Shown in pieces: positions 52,466-61,654 of a stretch of DNA of 64,000 nt; the stretch's first letter is position 1; every line of letters begins with the position of its first letter. The notes under the pieces were generated by a model. The model was not told the origin of the DNA. It worked only from the letters and a program-made list of their open reading frames with translations, and ran no database searches. The stretch comes from Amycolatopsis sp. cg9 (lineage in GTDB: Bacteria > Actinomycetota > Actinomycetes > Mycobacteriales > Pseudonocardiaceae): positions 186,001 to 250,000 of the forward strand of contig NZ_CP166850.1 of the NCBI RefSeq assembly GCF_041346945.1. The letters are read 5' to 3'. The translations under genes and the position numbers were made by a program.

Positions 52466-53851
52466 CTACGCCGAGCGTCGTTTGAAGCGGCTCAGCAGTG
52501 CGTCCACGGCCAGGAACACCAGCAGGCTCGCCCCGACCAATGGCAGCACCCAGGCCAGTGCCGCGATCCCCAGCAGGATCACCATCAGCGGGACGCCCGC
52601 CAGCTGGCGCCACACCGGGCGTGGCAACGAGGCCCAGCGGCCCCGGTACGGGTTGTGGATCCACCACATTCGGTAGCCGAGGGCGAGCAGGACGAGGGTC
52701 GCCGCCGCCAGGAGGGCCAGGATGATCTGGTTCGCGAGGCCGAACAGGGTGCCGGTGTGGAACTGCGTGCCCAACGTGCCTAGCTTGGCCGCCAGTGAAT
52801 AGTCGGTCCAGCCGATGCGCTCGGTCACCTCCGCCGTGTACGGGTCGATCGTGATGGCGCCGCGGTGGATCGGCAGGCCTTCCGTGAGTTCCGTGGCGGT
52901 GAAGGGTGACTCCGGGCTCGATGGCGGGACCAGTGCCAGCTCGCCGCTCAGGCCCGCGGACTCCGCGGTCGCCAGTGCGCGGTCGATGCCGATCGGCTGG
53001 GCTCCGGGTGGGACCGGGACCGGGGCCGCGGCCAGGACCGGGGCTCTCAGGTGGAGCGGGTCGGTCGCCGGGTCCGGGCGGCCGCCCGCGAACTGGGTCA
53101 TGGTGAGACCGGTCAGGGCGACGAGGACCAGACCCGCGGTGAGCCACAGGCCGGCGGTGCCGTGGATCGCGCGCAGGCGGGTCCAGCCCGTTTTGTCCTT
53201 TGTGGACGGCAGGAGGACTTCGCGCAGGGGGCGTTTGCGGCGGGTGCGGGCCAGCCACAGCACCAGGCCGCCCACCGCGACCAGGGGTACCCAGCTCGCG
53301 GCGAGCTCGGCGTAGAGCCGGCCCGGTGCGCCCAGCTGCAGGTTGCCGTGCAGCTGGCGCAACCACGTGTTCGCGGGCAGGCGGTTCTCGACCGTGGTCA
53401 GCTCGCCGTTGATGAGCGCGGTGTACGGGTCGACGAACACCGTGCGGTCCGCGGGTCCGGCCGGCCCGGGCACCGTCAGCACCACGCGGGTGGTGCGGTC
53501 GGCGGCGGGCGGGGTGAGGACCGACTTGAGCGTTGCCTCCGGGTGCGCCGTGAGGGCCGCGCGGACCTGTTCGGCGAGCGGGCGCCGCGTCTCGGCGACC
53601 TGGTTCACGTACAGGTCGGAGTGGTAGAGGCTGTCGTGGATCTGGGGGCTGAACACGTAGACGAGCCCGGTCAGGCACAGCACCGCGAGGAACGGCGCGA
53701 CCACGATGCCCGCCAGGAAGTGCAGCCGGCGGGAGACGAGCTGCAGGACGGTGCTCAGGCGGGGCCGGGGTGACGGCCGGGTGGCCCGGTGCGCGGGGAC
53801 GGTGGGGGGCGAAGACAAGGCGGCTCCCGGGCGGCTGGTGGGGGCGGTCAT
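52466..53851 (-). CDS. PepSY-associated membrane protein (PiuB-like)
   Basis: A 461-residue protein with four helices and two extracellular PepSY-type domains: RRLHFLAGIVVAPFLAVLCL, TWLRQLHGNLQLG, RLRAIHGTAGLWLTAGLVLV and LGTQFHTGTLFGL. Conserved histidines recall heme- or iron-reducing PepSY proteins. ATG 53851 overlaps the CopC-CopD stop by ATGA, so it is the third gene of the YcnI-CopCD-PepSY operon. Probable role: electron transfer or metal handling at the membrane. Confidence 0.88.
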   Translation of the reverse strand: MTAPTSRPGAALSSPPTVPAHRATRPSPRPRLSTVLQLVSRRLHFLAGIVVAPFLAVLCLTGLVYVFSPQIHDSLYHSDLYVNQVAETRRPLAEQVRAALTAHPEATLKSVLTPPAADRTTRVVLTVPGPAGPADRTVFVDPYTALINGELTTVENRLPANTWLRQLHGNLQLGAPGRLYAELAASWVPLVAVGGLVLWLARTRRKRPLREVLLPSTKDKTGWTRLRAIHGTAGLWLTAGLVLVALTGLTMTQFAGGRPDPATDPLHLRAPVLAAAPVPVPPGAQPIGIDRALATAESAGLSGELALVPPSSPESPFTATELTEGLPIHRGAITIDPYTAEVTERIGWTDYSLAAKLGTLGTQFHTGTLFGLANQIILALLAAATLVLLALGYRMWWIHNPYRGRWASLPRPVWRQLAGVPLMVILLGIAALAWVLPLVGASLLVFLAVDALLSRFKRRSA

Positions 53852-55656
53852 CGCACGTCGATGGGTTGCGTGACCGTTCGGGTGCTGCCGTCACCGGCCC
53901 GCAGCGTCAGGGCGAGCTCCCACCGGCCGCGCTCGGGCACCGTCGCCCAGCCCGTCCAGTAGCCGGTGCCGGCGTGGTCGAGGGGCACCGGCGTGGTCCG
54001 GTTCCCGCGGCCGAGCGCGGTGGTCACGGTGGTGTCGGCGCGGTGCGCGCCGAGCACCGAGACGCGCACGTCGAGCCGGTCCGCGGCCGGGATGACGACC
54101 AGGTCCAGCGCGCCGGTCTCGGAGGTCAGCCGCGCCGGTGCGGCCTGCTGCCGGATCGCCGCGGGGGCCTGGCCCGCCGGGCCCGCCGCGTGCGCGCTCT
54201 GGCCGGGGTCGAGCGCGACCAGTGTCGCGGTGGCGGCGGTGACCACCACCGCGGCTCCCGCCAGCGCGATCAACGGACGGCCGAACCGCTCCTTCGGCGG
54301 ACGGCGGGGGACGAGCCACGCGACCACGGCGAGGAGCACCGCCAGCACGAGAGCACCGCCGGGGAGCCAGCCCAGGCGGTGGCCGAGCCACGCCACGGCG
54401 ACAGCCACCACCACGGCAGCAGCCGCCAGCGCGATCAGCGGACGGCCGAACCGCTCCTTCCCCAGACGCCGGGAAACGAACCACGCGACCACGGCCAGGA
54501 GCACCGCCAGCACGAGAGCACCGCCGGGGAGCCAGCCCAGGCGGTGGCCGGACCACGACTGGGCGGTTCCGGCGATGGCGAGCAGGGCCGCGCAGGCCGC
54601 CACCGCGTGTGCGAACCGGGACACCGGGTGGCGGTGGCGGGCGACCGGGTACCGCAGCAGCACCAGGCCGCCGGCCGGGACGGCGAGGGCGGTGAGGAGG
54701 GCGATGTCCGCCGCGAGCGCCAGAAATGACGGTGCGCCGGACGGCCGGGGGTCCGCGAACGTCCACGTGGCGAGGACCGCGGACGCGCAGCCCAGCACCG
54801 CCGCTCCGCGCAGCCTGCGGTCTGCCGCCGTGGTCGCGGGCTCGGTCCTCAGCAGCAGGGCGAGGCCGAGCGCGGCCGGCACGAGCGTGGCCAGGCGGGC
54901 GAGCAACGCGCCGCCGGCGTCCGACTCGAACGCGGCCGTCAGGAGCCGGGGGTCGAACGCGTTGCGCCACGGTACCCAGGCCGCGTACGGGCCGGCTGAC
55001 AGCAGGGCGAGGAGTGTGCTCGCGGTCAGCAGCCACCACGTGGTCTTGACCACCCTGCGGGTGGCCCGGGCCCGCGCGGTGGCGGGCCCGATCGCCGCGG
55101 CGAAGAACGCGAGACCGGTCAGGAGCACCATGGCCGCGACCGCGAGCGTGCGGGCCGTCAGGTGGACGGCCGTCACGAGCGGGTCGCGCGTGGTCTCGAT
55201 CTCGGGGACGCCGTCGGGCTGGATCGGGTACGACACGTCGAAGGTGAAGGAGCCGCTGACGGGCTCCAGGCGGCTCGACGGCACGGTCCACGCCACCGCG
55301 TACGTGCCTTCGTGGCGCTCCGCGGGCATGGGTACGGCGATGGTGTCGTCCCGGCCGTCCGGGTGGGACGGCCGGGTGAAGACCACCTGGCCGCCGCCGG
55401 GGTCGAGGATGCGCACGGTGGCCAGCGCGGCCGGGACCGGGCGGTCGAAGGCCAGCACGACGGCGTCGGGCGACTTGACCACCTCGGTGTTGCCCGGGGA
55501 CGTCGTCACGAGCACCGGGTCGCCGGTCGCGCTCGGGGTCGTGGCGAGCAGTGTGCCCCAGCACGCGGCAACCAGGAGCAGCAGCGCGGCGAACCGCCCG
55601 GCCCCGCCGCGGGGGCGCGTGGCCGCGACGCGGGGCCGGTCTTTCACCGCCGTCAT
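53848..55656 (-). CDS. CopC-CopD fusion, copper-type, with internal duplication and lost ligands
   Basis: A 602-residue protein: signal peptide, CopC-like domain (about 45-140), about eight CopD helices and an exported C-terminal domain (LDLVVIPAADRLDVRV). Canonical CopC has a mature N-terminal His and a later DGHPVSG; here the start is DPVLVTTSPG and the later motif is SRLEPVSG, so the expected copper ligands are missing. A tandem 55-residue repeat (HRLGWLPGGALVLAVLLAVV, twice) lies in the CopD part. ATG 55656 overlaps the YcnI stop. Confidence 0.85.
   Translation of the reverse strand: MTAVKDRPRVAATRPRGGAGRFAALLLLVAACWGTLLATTPSATGDPVLVTTSPGNTEVVKSPDAVVLAFDRPVPAALATVRILDPGGGQVVFTRPSHPDGRDDTIAVPMPAERHEGTYAVAWTVPSSRLEPVSGSFTFDVSYPIQPDGVPEIETTRDPLVTAVHLTARTLAVAAMVLLTGLAFFAAAIGPATARARATRRVVKTTWWLLTASTLLALLSAGPYAAWVPWRNAFDPRLLTAAFESDAGGALLARLATLVPAALGLALLLRTEPATTAADRRLRGAAVLGCASAVLATWTFADPRPSGAPSFLALAADIALLTALAVPAGGLVLLRYPVARHRHPVSRFAHAVAACAALLAIAGTAQSWSGHRLGWLPGGALVLAVLLAVVAWFVSRRLGKERFGRPLIALAAAAVVVAVAVAWLGHRLGWLPGGALVLAVLLAVVAWLVPRRPPKERFGRPLIALAGAAVVVTAATATLVALDPGQSAHAAGPAGQAPAAIRQQAAPARLTSETGALDLVVIPAADRLDVRVSVLGAHRADTTVTTALGRGNRTTPVPLDHAGTGYWTGWATVPERGRWELALTLRAGDGSTRTVTQPIDVR
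54262..54557 (-). repeat. 165-bp tandem duplication inside copCD
   Basis: About 131 bp starting at 54262 recurs from 54427, a period of 165 bp (55 codons), so frame is kept. The copies remain highly similar at DNA level, including GGGGAGCCAGCCCAGGCGG near 54361 and 54526. The product gains one extra helix pair. The divergence between copies is small, so the duplication looks recent. Confidence 0.88.
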
Positions 55657-56399
55657 TCGACGCCCACCTCCGCGCGTTCGGGCGCGGGTTCCGCGGCGGG
55701 CCGGCGCAGCCGGCGGCGGTGGGCCCGGTACCCGACCACCGCGATCAGGACGAGCGCGAGGCCGAAAGCGCCCCACAGCACGGCGAACGGCGGCCCGCCG
55801 GTGGTCGGCGGGACCTGGTCCACGGGAGCGGCGGCACCGTCGGCGGCGGCCGGAAGCTGCTGCTGCGCACCGGCTTCGGCCGCGGGGGCGACCGGCCCGG
55901 TGCCGAAGGTGATCGCGGGAGCGGGCGACGTCGCCTGGTTCCAGTGCGCGACCGTCCCGTTGGCGAAGTTCTGCGTCGCTTCGAACAGCAGCCGCCCGTC
56001 GGCGGGCAGCGGGCCCATGGTGACGAGGAACTGCTCGAACTGCTTCGGCGCGACCGCACCGCCTTCGACGACGAGGGCGTCCGCGACCTCGCGGACCACC
56101 TTGCCGCCGATCTCGATCGGCGGGTTCAGCGGCCGCGGGCGGACGGTCGCGGTCCAGCCCGGTGCCGGGTCGACCTTGACGTAGGCGACCGGCGGGGTCG
56201 GCGGGAAGACCAGTTCGAGCCGGGTGGACTTCGTGTCGGTGCGCTCGTTGGCCACCCGGAAGGCGAAGGTGTGCGTGCCACCGCCGTCGACGCGGTCGGG
56301 CACGATGGACACCTGGGCCGCCGCGGGCGGGGCCAGCACCAGCACGCCGAGCGCGGCCGTGAGCAACGCGAACAGGGTGCGGGGAAGGCGGTGCGCCAT
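55653..56399 (-). CDS. YcnI/DUF1775 copper-associated surface protein, N-terminal His absent
   Basis: A 248-residue exported protein with signal peptide ending APPAAA, DUF1775 domain (SIVPDRVDGGGTHTFAFRVA, LELVFPPTPPVAYVKV, NGTVAHWNQA), Pro/Ala linker and C-terminal helix with basic tail (YRAHRRRLRRP). In copper-binding YcnI proteins the mature chain starts with His; here the mature start is predicted as Gln-Val-Ser. The conserved Trp is kept. ATG 56399 is first in the YcnI-CopCD-PepSY operon. Confidence 0.88.
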   Translation of the reverse strand: MAHRLPRTLFALLTAALGVLVLAPPAAAQVSIVPDRVDGGGTHTFAFRVANERTDTKSTRLELVFPPTPPVAYVKVDPAPGWTATVRPRPLNPPIEIGGKVVREVADALVVEGGAVAPKQFEQFLVTMGPLPADGRLLFEATQNFANGTVAHWNQATSPAPAITFGTGPVAPAAEAGAQQQLPAAADGAAAPVDQVPPTTGGPPFAVLWGAFGLALVLIAVVGYRAHRRRLRRPAAEPAPERAEVGVE

Positions 56400-56468
56400 G
56401 GGGATCTCCTCCGACGGTGTGGTCCGGGGCCGGGTGGGGGTCCCGGCCCCGGACCAGTGCCGTGTGTG

Positions 56469-58787
56469 TCAGCAGGCGGCTGCGGCGATGGGGTTGAGCT
56501 GCCGGCAGGTCAACTGCGACCGCCAGCTCCCCTGGTTCTGCTGGACCCATCCGTTGTAGACCAGCGGAACGGCCAGCACGCCCTGGCCGCCGTAGCCCGC
56601 CTTCCCGGAGATCGAACCGTCCATCTTGGTCGTCGCCGTCGGGTCGAGCGTCAGCTGGCCCGCCACCTTCGCGTCGTCGATGGCGCCGTCGCCGTTCGGG
56701 TCGACGTCGATGATCTGCATGACGTTGGAGAACTTGTTCGACACGTAGGCGTAGTAGCCACCGCCCTTCTTGGCACCGAAGTTGATGCCGTGGCAGCCCG
56801 CCGTGCACGGCAGGTCCTTGACGATCTTGTCGGTCCTCGGGTCGATGACCGTGACCGTCTGGGACAGCACGTTCGCCGCGAGCATCGCCTTGCCGTCCGG
56901 GCTGACCGGCAGCTGGATCGTCAGGCCGCCGAACGGCGCGCCGCTCTTCGGGCCGTCCTGCGGGCTGTAGTTCGCCCACAGGTCGATCGTCTTGCTGTGC
57001 ACCTTCTGCCCGTTGTCCGCGCAGGCGGCCTGCGCGAGCGAAACGCACGTGATCGATTCGCCGAGGAAGTCCGCCGTGTAGAACTTCGAGGAGTCCGGGG
57101 TCATGCTCGAGGCGATCGGGAACTGGCCCGTCTTCTCGGTCCGGACCGTGCCGGTCGGCATGTCGATCACCGACGCGTTGTTGGTCAGCACGTTCGGCGT
57201 CACCACGGTCTTGCCGTCCGAACTGGTCCAGTGGGCGTGCGGGTGCCGGACCTCGCCGGTCGGGCTGACCGTGATCTTCCGGAGCACGTTCGTGCCGCCC
57301 GGCGCCAGCTCGACGACCTCGTTGCCGGCGTTGATGCCGATGACGAGCTTGTCGCTTCCCGGCTCCGTCATCACGTGCGCCGGGTTCTGCCCGACCTGGG
57401 TCTGGCGGACGAACTCACCCGTCTCCCGGTCGAACACGTCGACCTTGTTGGAGAACCACTCCGTTTGGTAGAGGTACTTGTACTCCTTGTCGGTCCACAT
57501 GTTGTGCGGGTTGTTCATGTTGATCGACGGGGCGCCGATCTTGCGGTCGACCGTCCAGTTCGCCACGTTGACCTTCGTGGCCGAACCGACCGCCTTCTTG
57601 CCGGCCCACTCCTCGACCTCGGTGTCGACCCACACCTCGCCGACGCCCGGCGTCGCGGGGAGCTGGTTGCCCTTCGACAACGTCTTGGGGTACGAGAACT
57701 TCTTGTCGAAGTAGGCGTCCAGGTTCGGGATCAGCACCGGGTTGCCCGCGGCGTCGTACTGCAGGATCGGCACCGGCGGCTGGATCGCGTTGAAGCTGTT
57801 CTCCGAGTCCGGCTTGAACTGCTGCCAGTTGTTCGGGTTGGTGATGTTGAAGAACGTGTTCACCAGCCGGTTGACGATGTCGGAGTTGGTCGGGACGACG
57901 AGGTTGCGCGAGTTCACCATCGACGCCTTGCCGAAGTCGAGGCCGATGGTGAGCGGGTCGTCGACCACCACCGCGCCGAGCATGTACGGCGTCACCATGT
58001 CGGTGAACGCGTACAGGCCGGGCTCGGTCAGCTGGATCGACCGCTGGCCGAAGAACGCGCCACCGGGCATGTCGTACGGGAAACCCTCGGCGCCTTCGGG
58101 AGCGATCAGGCCCATCGGGTCGCGGGCACCGGTCGACTCCTTGGGGTCGACCACGAAGTTCACCGTCACCGGCGGGCCCTTGACGGCGAACTGGGCGAGG
58201 TCGTTCAGCGCGCCCTGCAGGTCCAGGCCGACCGGCAGCGAGCTCAGGTTGAGCGGCTGGTCGGCCCGCATCGTGGTCAGCTGCTGGGCGAACTGCCCGA
58301 GCAGGTTTTCCGCTTTGAGGGCCGCCGGGGCCGCCTGCCGGTTGGTGGCCCCGATCGACTTGACCGCCGACAGCGTGCTGTCGAGGTTCAGCGCCTTCCC
58401 CAGCTCGCCACCGAGCGAACCGAGCAGCGGGACCTGGCCGAGGAGGTTCTGCGTCAGGTTCCCGACCGCGCCGGCGAGGTCGGAGTTCAGGAGGCTGGAC
58501 AGCTCACCCCCGGTCGTCAGGCCGCCCAGCGTGCCGAGCCGCGGCAGCTCCGCCACGGCCAGCGACTGGTCTCCGAACAGGTTCAGCCCGGAGTCGAACC
58601 ACTTGCCGTTGTCGTCCTTCATGTGGAACGTGATCGGCACGGGACCGACCCCGATGGGCTGCTGCGCCGAGGCCGGGACCGCGGCCACCGCGGAGGCGCC
58701 GAGGGTGGCGACCGCGAGCGTGACCGTGACCGCCGACTTGGCGCGACGCCGCCTCGTGCGGGCTCCTGGCGGAGCTTCTGGGGACAT
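56469..58787 (-). CDS. Exported YVTN beta-propeller protein with cupredoxin-like region
   Basis: A 772-residue exported protein. A signal peptide ends PASA. An N-terminal part of about 350 residues has an all-beta region (GQRSIQLTEPGLYAFTDMVT then YMLGAVVVDDP) reminiscent of cupredoxins, and the C-terminal half is a propeller of repeated blades (VDVFDRETGEFVRQTQVG, VTVIDPRTDKIVKDLP). HPHAHW and a CTAGCH segment could bind metal, though CX3CH is not a standard heme motif. ATG 58787 has AGGAAGG upstream. Its 3' end is 70 bp before the YcnI gene, in the same direction. Confidence 0.75.
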   Translation of the reverse strand: MSPEAPPGARTRRRRAKSAVTVTLAVATLGASAVAAVPASAQQPIGVGPVPITFHMKDDNGKWFDSGLNLFGDQSLAVAELPRLGTLGGLTTGGELSSLLNSDLAGAVGNLTQNLLGQVPLLGSLGGELGKALNLDSTLSAVKSIGATNRQAAPAALKAENLLGQFAQQLTTMRADQPLNLSSLPVGLDLQGALNDLAQFAVKGPPVTVNFVVDPKESTGARDPMGLIAPEGAEGFPYDMPGGAFFGQRSIQLTEPGLYAFTDMVTPYMLGAVVVDDPLTIGLDFGKASMVNSRNLVVPTNSDIVNRLVNTFFNITNPNNWQQFKPDSENSFNAIQPPVPILQYDAAGNPVLIPNLDAYFDKKFSYPKTLSKGNQLPATPGVGEVWVDTEVEEWAGKKAVGSATKVNVANWTVDRKIGAPSINMNNPHNMWTDKEYKYLYQTEWFSNKVDVFDRETGEFVRQTQVGQNPAHVMTEPGSDKLVIGINAGNEVVELAPGGTNVLRKITVSPTGEVRHPHAHWTSSDGKTVVTPNVLTNNASVIDMPTGTVRTEKTGQFPIASSMTPDSSKFYTADFLGESITCVSLAQAACADNGQKVHSKTIDLWANYSPQDGPKSGAPFGGLTIQLPVSPDGKAMLAANVLSQTVTVIDPRTDKIVKDLPCTAGCHGINFGAKKGGGYYAYVSNKFSNVMQIIDVDPNGDGAIDDAKVAGQLTLDPTATTKMDGSISGKAGYGGQGVLAVPLVYNGWVQQNQGSWRSQLTCRQLNPIAAAAC

Positions 58788-58986
58788 GGGCTTCCTTCCT
58801 GTTTCTGTCCGGCCCGCCGGGAATCGGGCCGTCCGAACGAGAGAAAGTGAATCACGAAGAACGGGGGCAACTCGGATTTCCGCTGTTAACGAGACGTGAA
58901 ATATTCGGCGTGCAAACACATTTCCACGGTGAGGAATAGAGTCATCAAAAGGGCTCGAAGTGTTTGCTTTTAATACTTCCCCGCGG

Positions 58987-59511
58987 TCAGCCGAGCAGAC
59001 CGAGCACGGTGCAGAGCAATGGACCCAGCAATCCGCTCGAATCGCATTCCGGAGCGGGCGGGGGCGGCGGGGGTTCGGTGACCGGTGGCTCGGTCGGCTC
59101 CGGCGGCGCGGGCGCCGGCGAGGTTTCCGTCGGGGGCGGCGACGACGGCGGCAGTGGCGGATCCCCCGGCAACGGCGGGTATTCCCCGGTCGGCGCCGGC
59201 TGCTCGGGCGTCGCGGGCGGCGCCGCGGGAAAGCTTCCGGTCACCACGGGGCCGCCGGGGATGGTGGGATCCGGCCCCGGCACCGCCGGGGACGACGTCG
59301 GGGCCGGCGGCGCGGGAGGCGGGCCGGCCGGCGTGGGCGAGGTGGGCGAGGCATCGATCGGGACGGTCGGGCGCGGGGCGGCGACCTGGGTGACCGGCGG
59401 CCGCGGCACGTCGCCGAGGTGGCCCGCCACCGTCCACAGTGCCCAGCCGCAGGACGCGGCGGCTAGGAGAGCCGCCGCCCAGGTGCCGATTTTCGTCGTC
59501 GTCACGGGCAT
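58987..59511 (-). CDS. Proline-rich exported or anchored protein
   Basis: A 174-residue protein with an N-terminal helix (WAAALLAAASCGWALWTVAG), a long Pro/Ala/Thr/Ser region (about 35-150) likely spanning the cell wall, and a short C-terminal hydrophobic segment with two cysteines (ECDSSGLLGPLLCTVLGLLG). ATG 59511 follows the reductase stop by 1 nt, so they are cotranscribed. No known domain. Confidence 0.65.
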   Translation of the reverse strand: MPVTTTKIGTWAAALLAAASCGWALWTVAGHLGDVPRPPVTQVAAPRPTVPIDASPTSPTPAGPPPAPPAPTSSPAVPGPDPTIPGGPVVTGSFPAAPPATPEQPAPTGEYPPLPGDPPLPPSSPPPTETSPAPAPPEPTEPPVTEPPPPPPAPECDSSGLLGPLLCTVLGLLG

Positions 59512-59512
59512 G

Positions 59513-60478
59513 TCAGAGGTCCAGTACCAGCTTCCGGCCGCAGGAGCGGGACACGCAGATCATCATCGTTTCGTTCGCGGCCTGCTCCTCGGTGGTGAGC
59601 AGCGAGTCGCGGTGGTCGGGAACCCCGCCGAGCACCGGGGTTTCGCACGTGCCGCACGTGCCTTCGCGGCACGACGACAGCACCGGCACCCCGGCGTCTT
59701 CGGCCACTTCGAGGATCGACCGGTCGGCGGGCACCGTCAGCGTCAGCCCCGACCGGGCGAGTTCGACGTCGAACCCGGTCACCGCGCCGGTGACCTCCCT
59801 GGGCGAGAACCGTTCCACGTGGAGAGTCAGGTCCGGGCGCCGGGCGCAGACCTCCTCGGTCACCGCCAGCAGCGGCTCGGGCCCGCAGCAGTAGACCGCG
59901 GTGCCGGCGAACGCCGTGGCCAGCACCCCCGGCACGTCGAGCAGTCCCCCTTCGTCCCGCGGCCACACCACCACCCGGTCGCCGTACCGCTCCCGCAGCC
60001 GCGCGGCGAACGCCATCGATGGGCGCGACCGCCCGCCGTAGACCAGCTGCCAGTCGGCGCCGCTCGCGTCGGCCGCCGCGAGCATCGGGACCACCGGCGT
60101 GATGCCGATCCCGCCCGCGATGAACAGGTACCGCTCGGCGTGCTCGAACGGGAAGTGGTTGCGGGGACCGCGGATCCGGACCCGGTCACCCGGGAGCAGC
60201 GCGTCGTGCACGAACGCGGATCCCCCGCGCCCGGCGCGCTCGCGCAGCACGGCGACTTCCAGCACCGAGCGGTCGGCGGGGTCGCCGCAGAGGGAGTACT
60301 GGCGGACGATGTCCGGCCGCAGCAGCAAATCCACGTGGGCGCCCGGCGCCCACGGCGGCAGCCGGTCGCCGGCGGGGTGGCGGAACACCAGCCGGACGAC
60401 GCCGTCGGCGATCGTCTCCTTGTGCGCCAGCAGCACTTCTAGGTCGAGGTCGGCCGAAGGAAGGGTGTCGACGGTCAT
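59513..60478 (-). CDS. VanB/PDR-type flavin reductase with C-terminal 2Fe-2S ferredoxin
   Basis: A 321-residue oxidoreductase. FNR-type FMN-binding (VRQYSLCGDPAD), NAD-binding (YLFIAGGIGITPVVPM, YCCGPEPLL) and C-terminal plant-type ferredoxin with SSCREGTCGTCETP and a final MICVSRSCG cysteine. Such reductases feed Rieske oxygenases or other metal enzymes; no oxygenase is nearby. ATG 60478 with GGGAGAG upstream. It may supply electrons to the neighbouring surface copper-type proteins, but it has no export signal. Confidence 0.88.
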   Translation of the reverse strand: MTVDTLPSADLDLEVLLAHKETIADGVVRLVFRHPAGDRLPPWAPGAHVDLLLRPDIVRQYSLCGDPADRSVLEVAVLRERAGRGGSAFVHDALLPGDRVRIRGPRNHFPFEHAERYLFIAGGIGITPVVPMLAAADASGADWQLVYGGRSRPSMAFAARLRERYGDRVVVWPRDEGGLLDVPGVLATAFAGTAVYCCGPEPLLAVTEEVCARRPDLTLHVERFSPREVTGAVTGFDVELARSGLTLTVPADRSILEVAEDAGVPVLSSCREGTCGTCETPVLGGVPDHRDSLLTTEEQAANETMMICVSRSCGRKLVLDL

Positions 60479-60691
60479 GGCTCTCCCGGTTGTCCGCGTC
60501 GGTTCGCAGAACAAGTCAAACCAGCGCCGGAAACAGTGGCATGGCTGGGAAATGAATTCCGCGTATCGCCGTTTTCACGGCACGCGGCGGGGGCGGTGAG
60601 GTTTTTCCGGCGACCCCAAGTCGGCTCTGTTGTCAAATACTACTCGTTTCTGTCGGCACCGCAATAAGGGTCATTCCACGGAGAAAGCCGG

Positions 60692-61531
60692 CTAGCCGAG
60701 CGCGAAGCGCACCGACAGCAGGCCGGGGCGCGGTCGCGGCCAGTCCCGCAGCATTTCGTCGTACTGGACGGGCCACTCGCGGACGACGATGTTGAGTCCC
60801 CGGCCGAACTGACCGGTCAGCCGCGTCAGGAACTCTTCCGCCTGCCGCGCGTCGAACGCCCCGCGCTGCGCCAGCAGGAACACCATCCCGCGCTGGGAAA
60901 GGGCCAGCAGGAGGTTGACGTCACCGAAGTGGTCGCGGAAACCGGTCAGCAGGTTCTGCTTGCCGGCGACCGGGCCCCGGCGCGGATCGACCGGCGTGTG
61001 CGGCCGCGTCCAGGCCAGCCAGAGCACCTCCGCGTCCGCGATCCAGTCGGTGCCCGGCCGGGTTTCCCCGGGACGGCCCGACGGCACCGGACCGCGCCGC
61101 ATCTCCAGCAACCGGCGCTCCTCGACCAGGCCCCAGCGGGTCAGGTACTGCGACACGGTCGTCGAGCTGATCAGGATGCCGAACTCCCGGCGGACCAGCT
61201 CGGCGATCGCCTGCCGGGTCCAGAGCCGGTGCGGCAGCCCGCACGCCTCGGGCGGGCCCGCCACGATCGTCCGCACCAGCCACGCCTGCTGCGCGGCCGT
61301 CAGCGCGAACTGCTCACCGGGCCGCCGCCCCCGCCGCCGGGGGCGGAAGGCCTCGTCGCCCTTGTGCTGGTAGGCCGCGACCCAGGCGCCCACGGTCTTG
61401 CGCGAGACCCCGAACAGGCGGGCGACCTCCGCCCGCGTCACGCCCGCTTCGACGGCCGCGACGGCCCGCCGCCGGAGCTCTTCGAGGGCGTCCGCCGAAA
61501 GACTGCGCGCGTCACGGCCGGTCACGGTCAA
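60692..61531 (-). CDS. IS630-derived helix-turn-helix protein 1, probably domesticated
   Basis: A 279-residue protein with an N-terminal helix-turn-helix (VTRAEVARLFGVSRKTVGAW) and basic linker (RPRRRGRRPGEQ), a second winged-helix-like domain (LVRREFGILISSTTVSQYL) and a C-terminal part that follows the IS630 DDE fold. The expected catalytic stretches are altered: IADAEVLWLAW has lost the usual DE pair order, and NIVVREWPVQYDE replaces DNA..H. No terminal repeats flank it. The start is TTG 61531 or GTG 61525. About 40% similar over the first 120 residues to the protein at 62939. Confidence 0.7.
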   Translation of the reverse strand: MTVTGRDARSLSADALEELRRRAVAAVEAGVTRAEVARLFGVSRKTVGAWVAAYQHKGDEAFRPRRRGRRPGEQFALTAAQQAWLVRTIVAGPPEACGLPHRLWTRQAIAELVRREFGILISSTTVSQYLTRWGLVEERRLLEMRRGPVPSGRPGETRPGTDWIADAEVLWLAWTRPHTPVDPRRGPVAGKQNLLTGFRDHFGDVNLLLALSQRGMVFLLAQRGAFDARQAEEFLTRLTGQFGRGLNIVVREWPVQYDEMLRDWPRPRPGLLSVRFALG

Positions 61532-61654
61532 GTCCCGAATGGTGGCAGCTGTGCTGTTCGTGGGGAACTTCCTCTCGTGAACGGGATGTCACCGCCGCAT
61601 CCCTCCTGCGGAGAACGCCGTAATCGGGCGGTAACGAACTTCGCGACCCGACTG

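Noticed and set aside
56800..56817. CTAGCH as a heme c attachment site in the beta-propeller protein
   Set aside because: Heme c attachment needs CxxCH; here three residues separate the cysteines, and no cytochrome maturation genes are near.
55551..58850. A 1099-codon plus-strand frame opposite the copper-type cluster
   Set aside because: It crosses several real genes and their boundaries on the other strand and shows no motifs.
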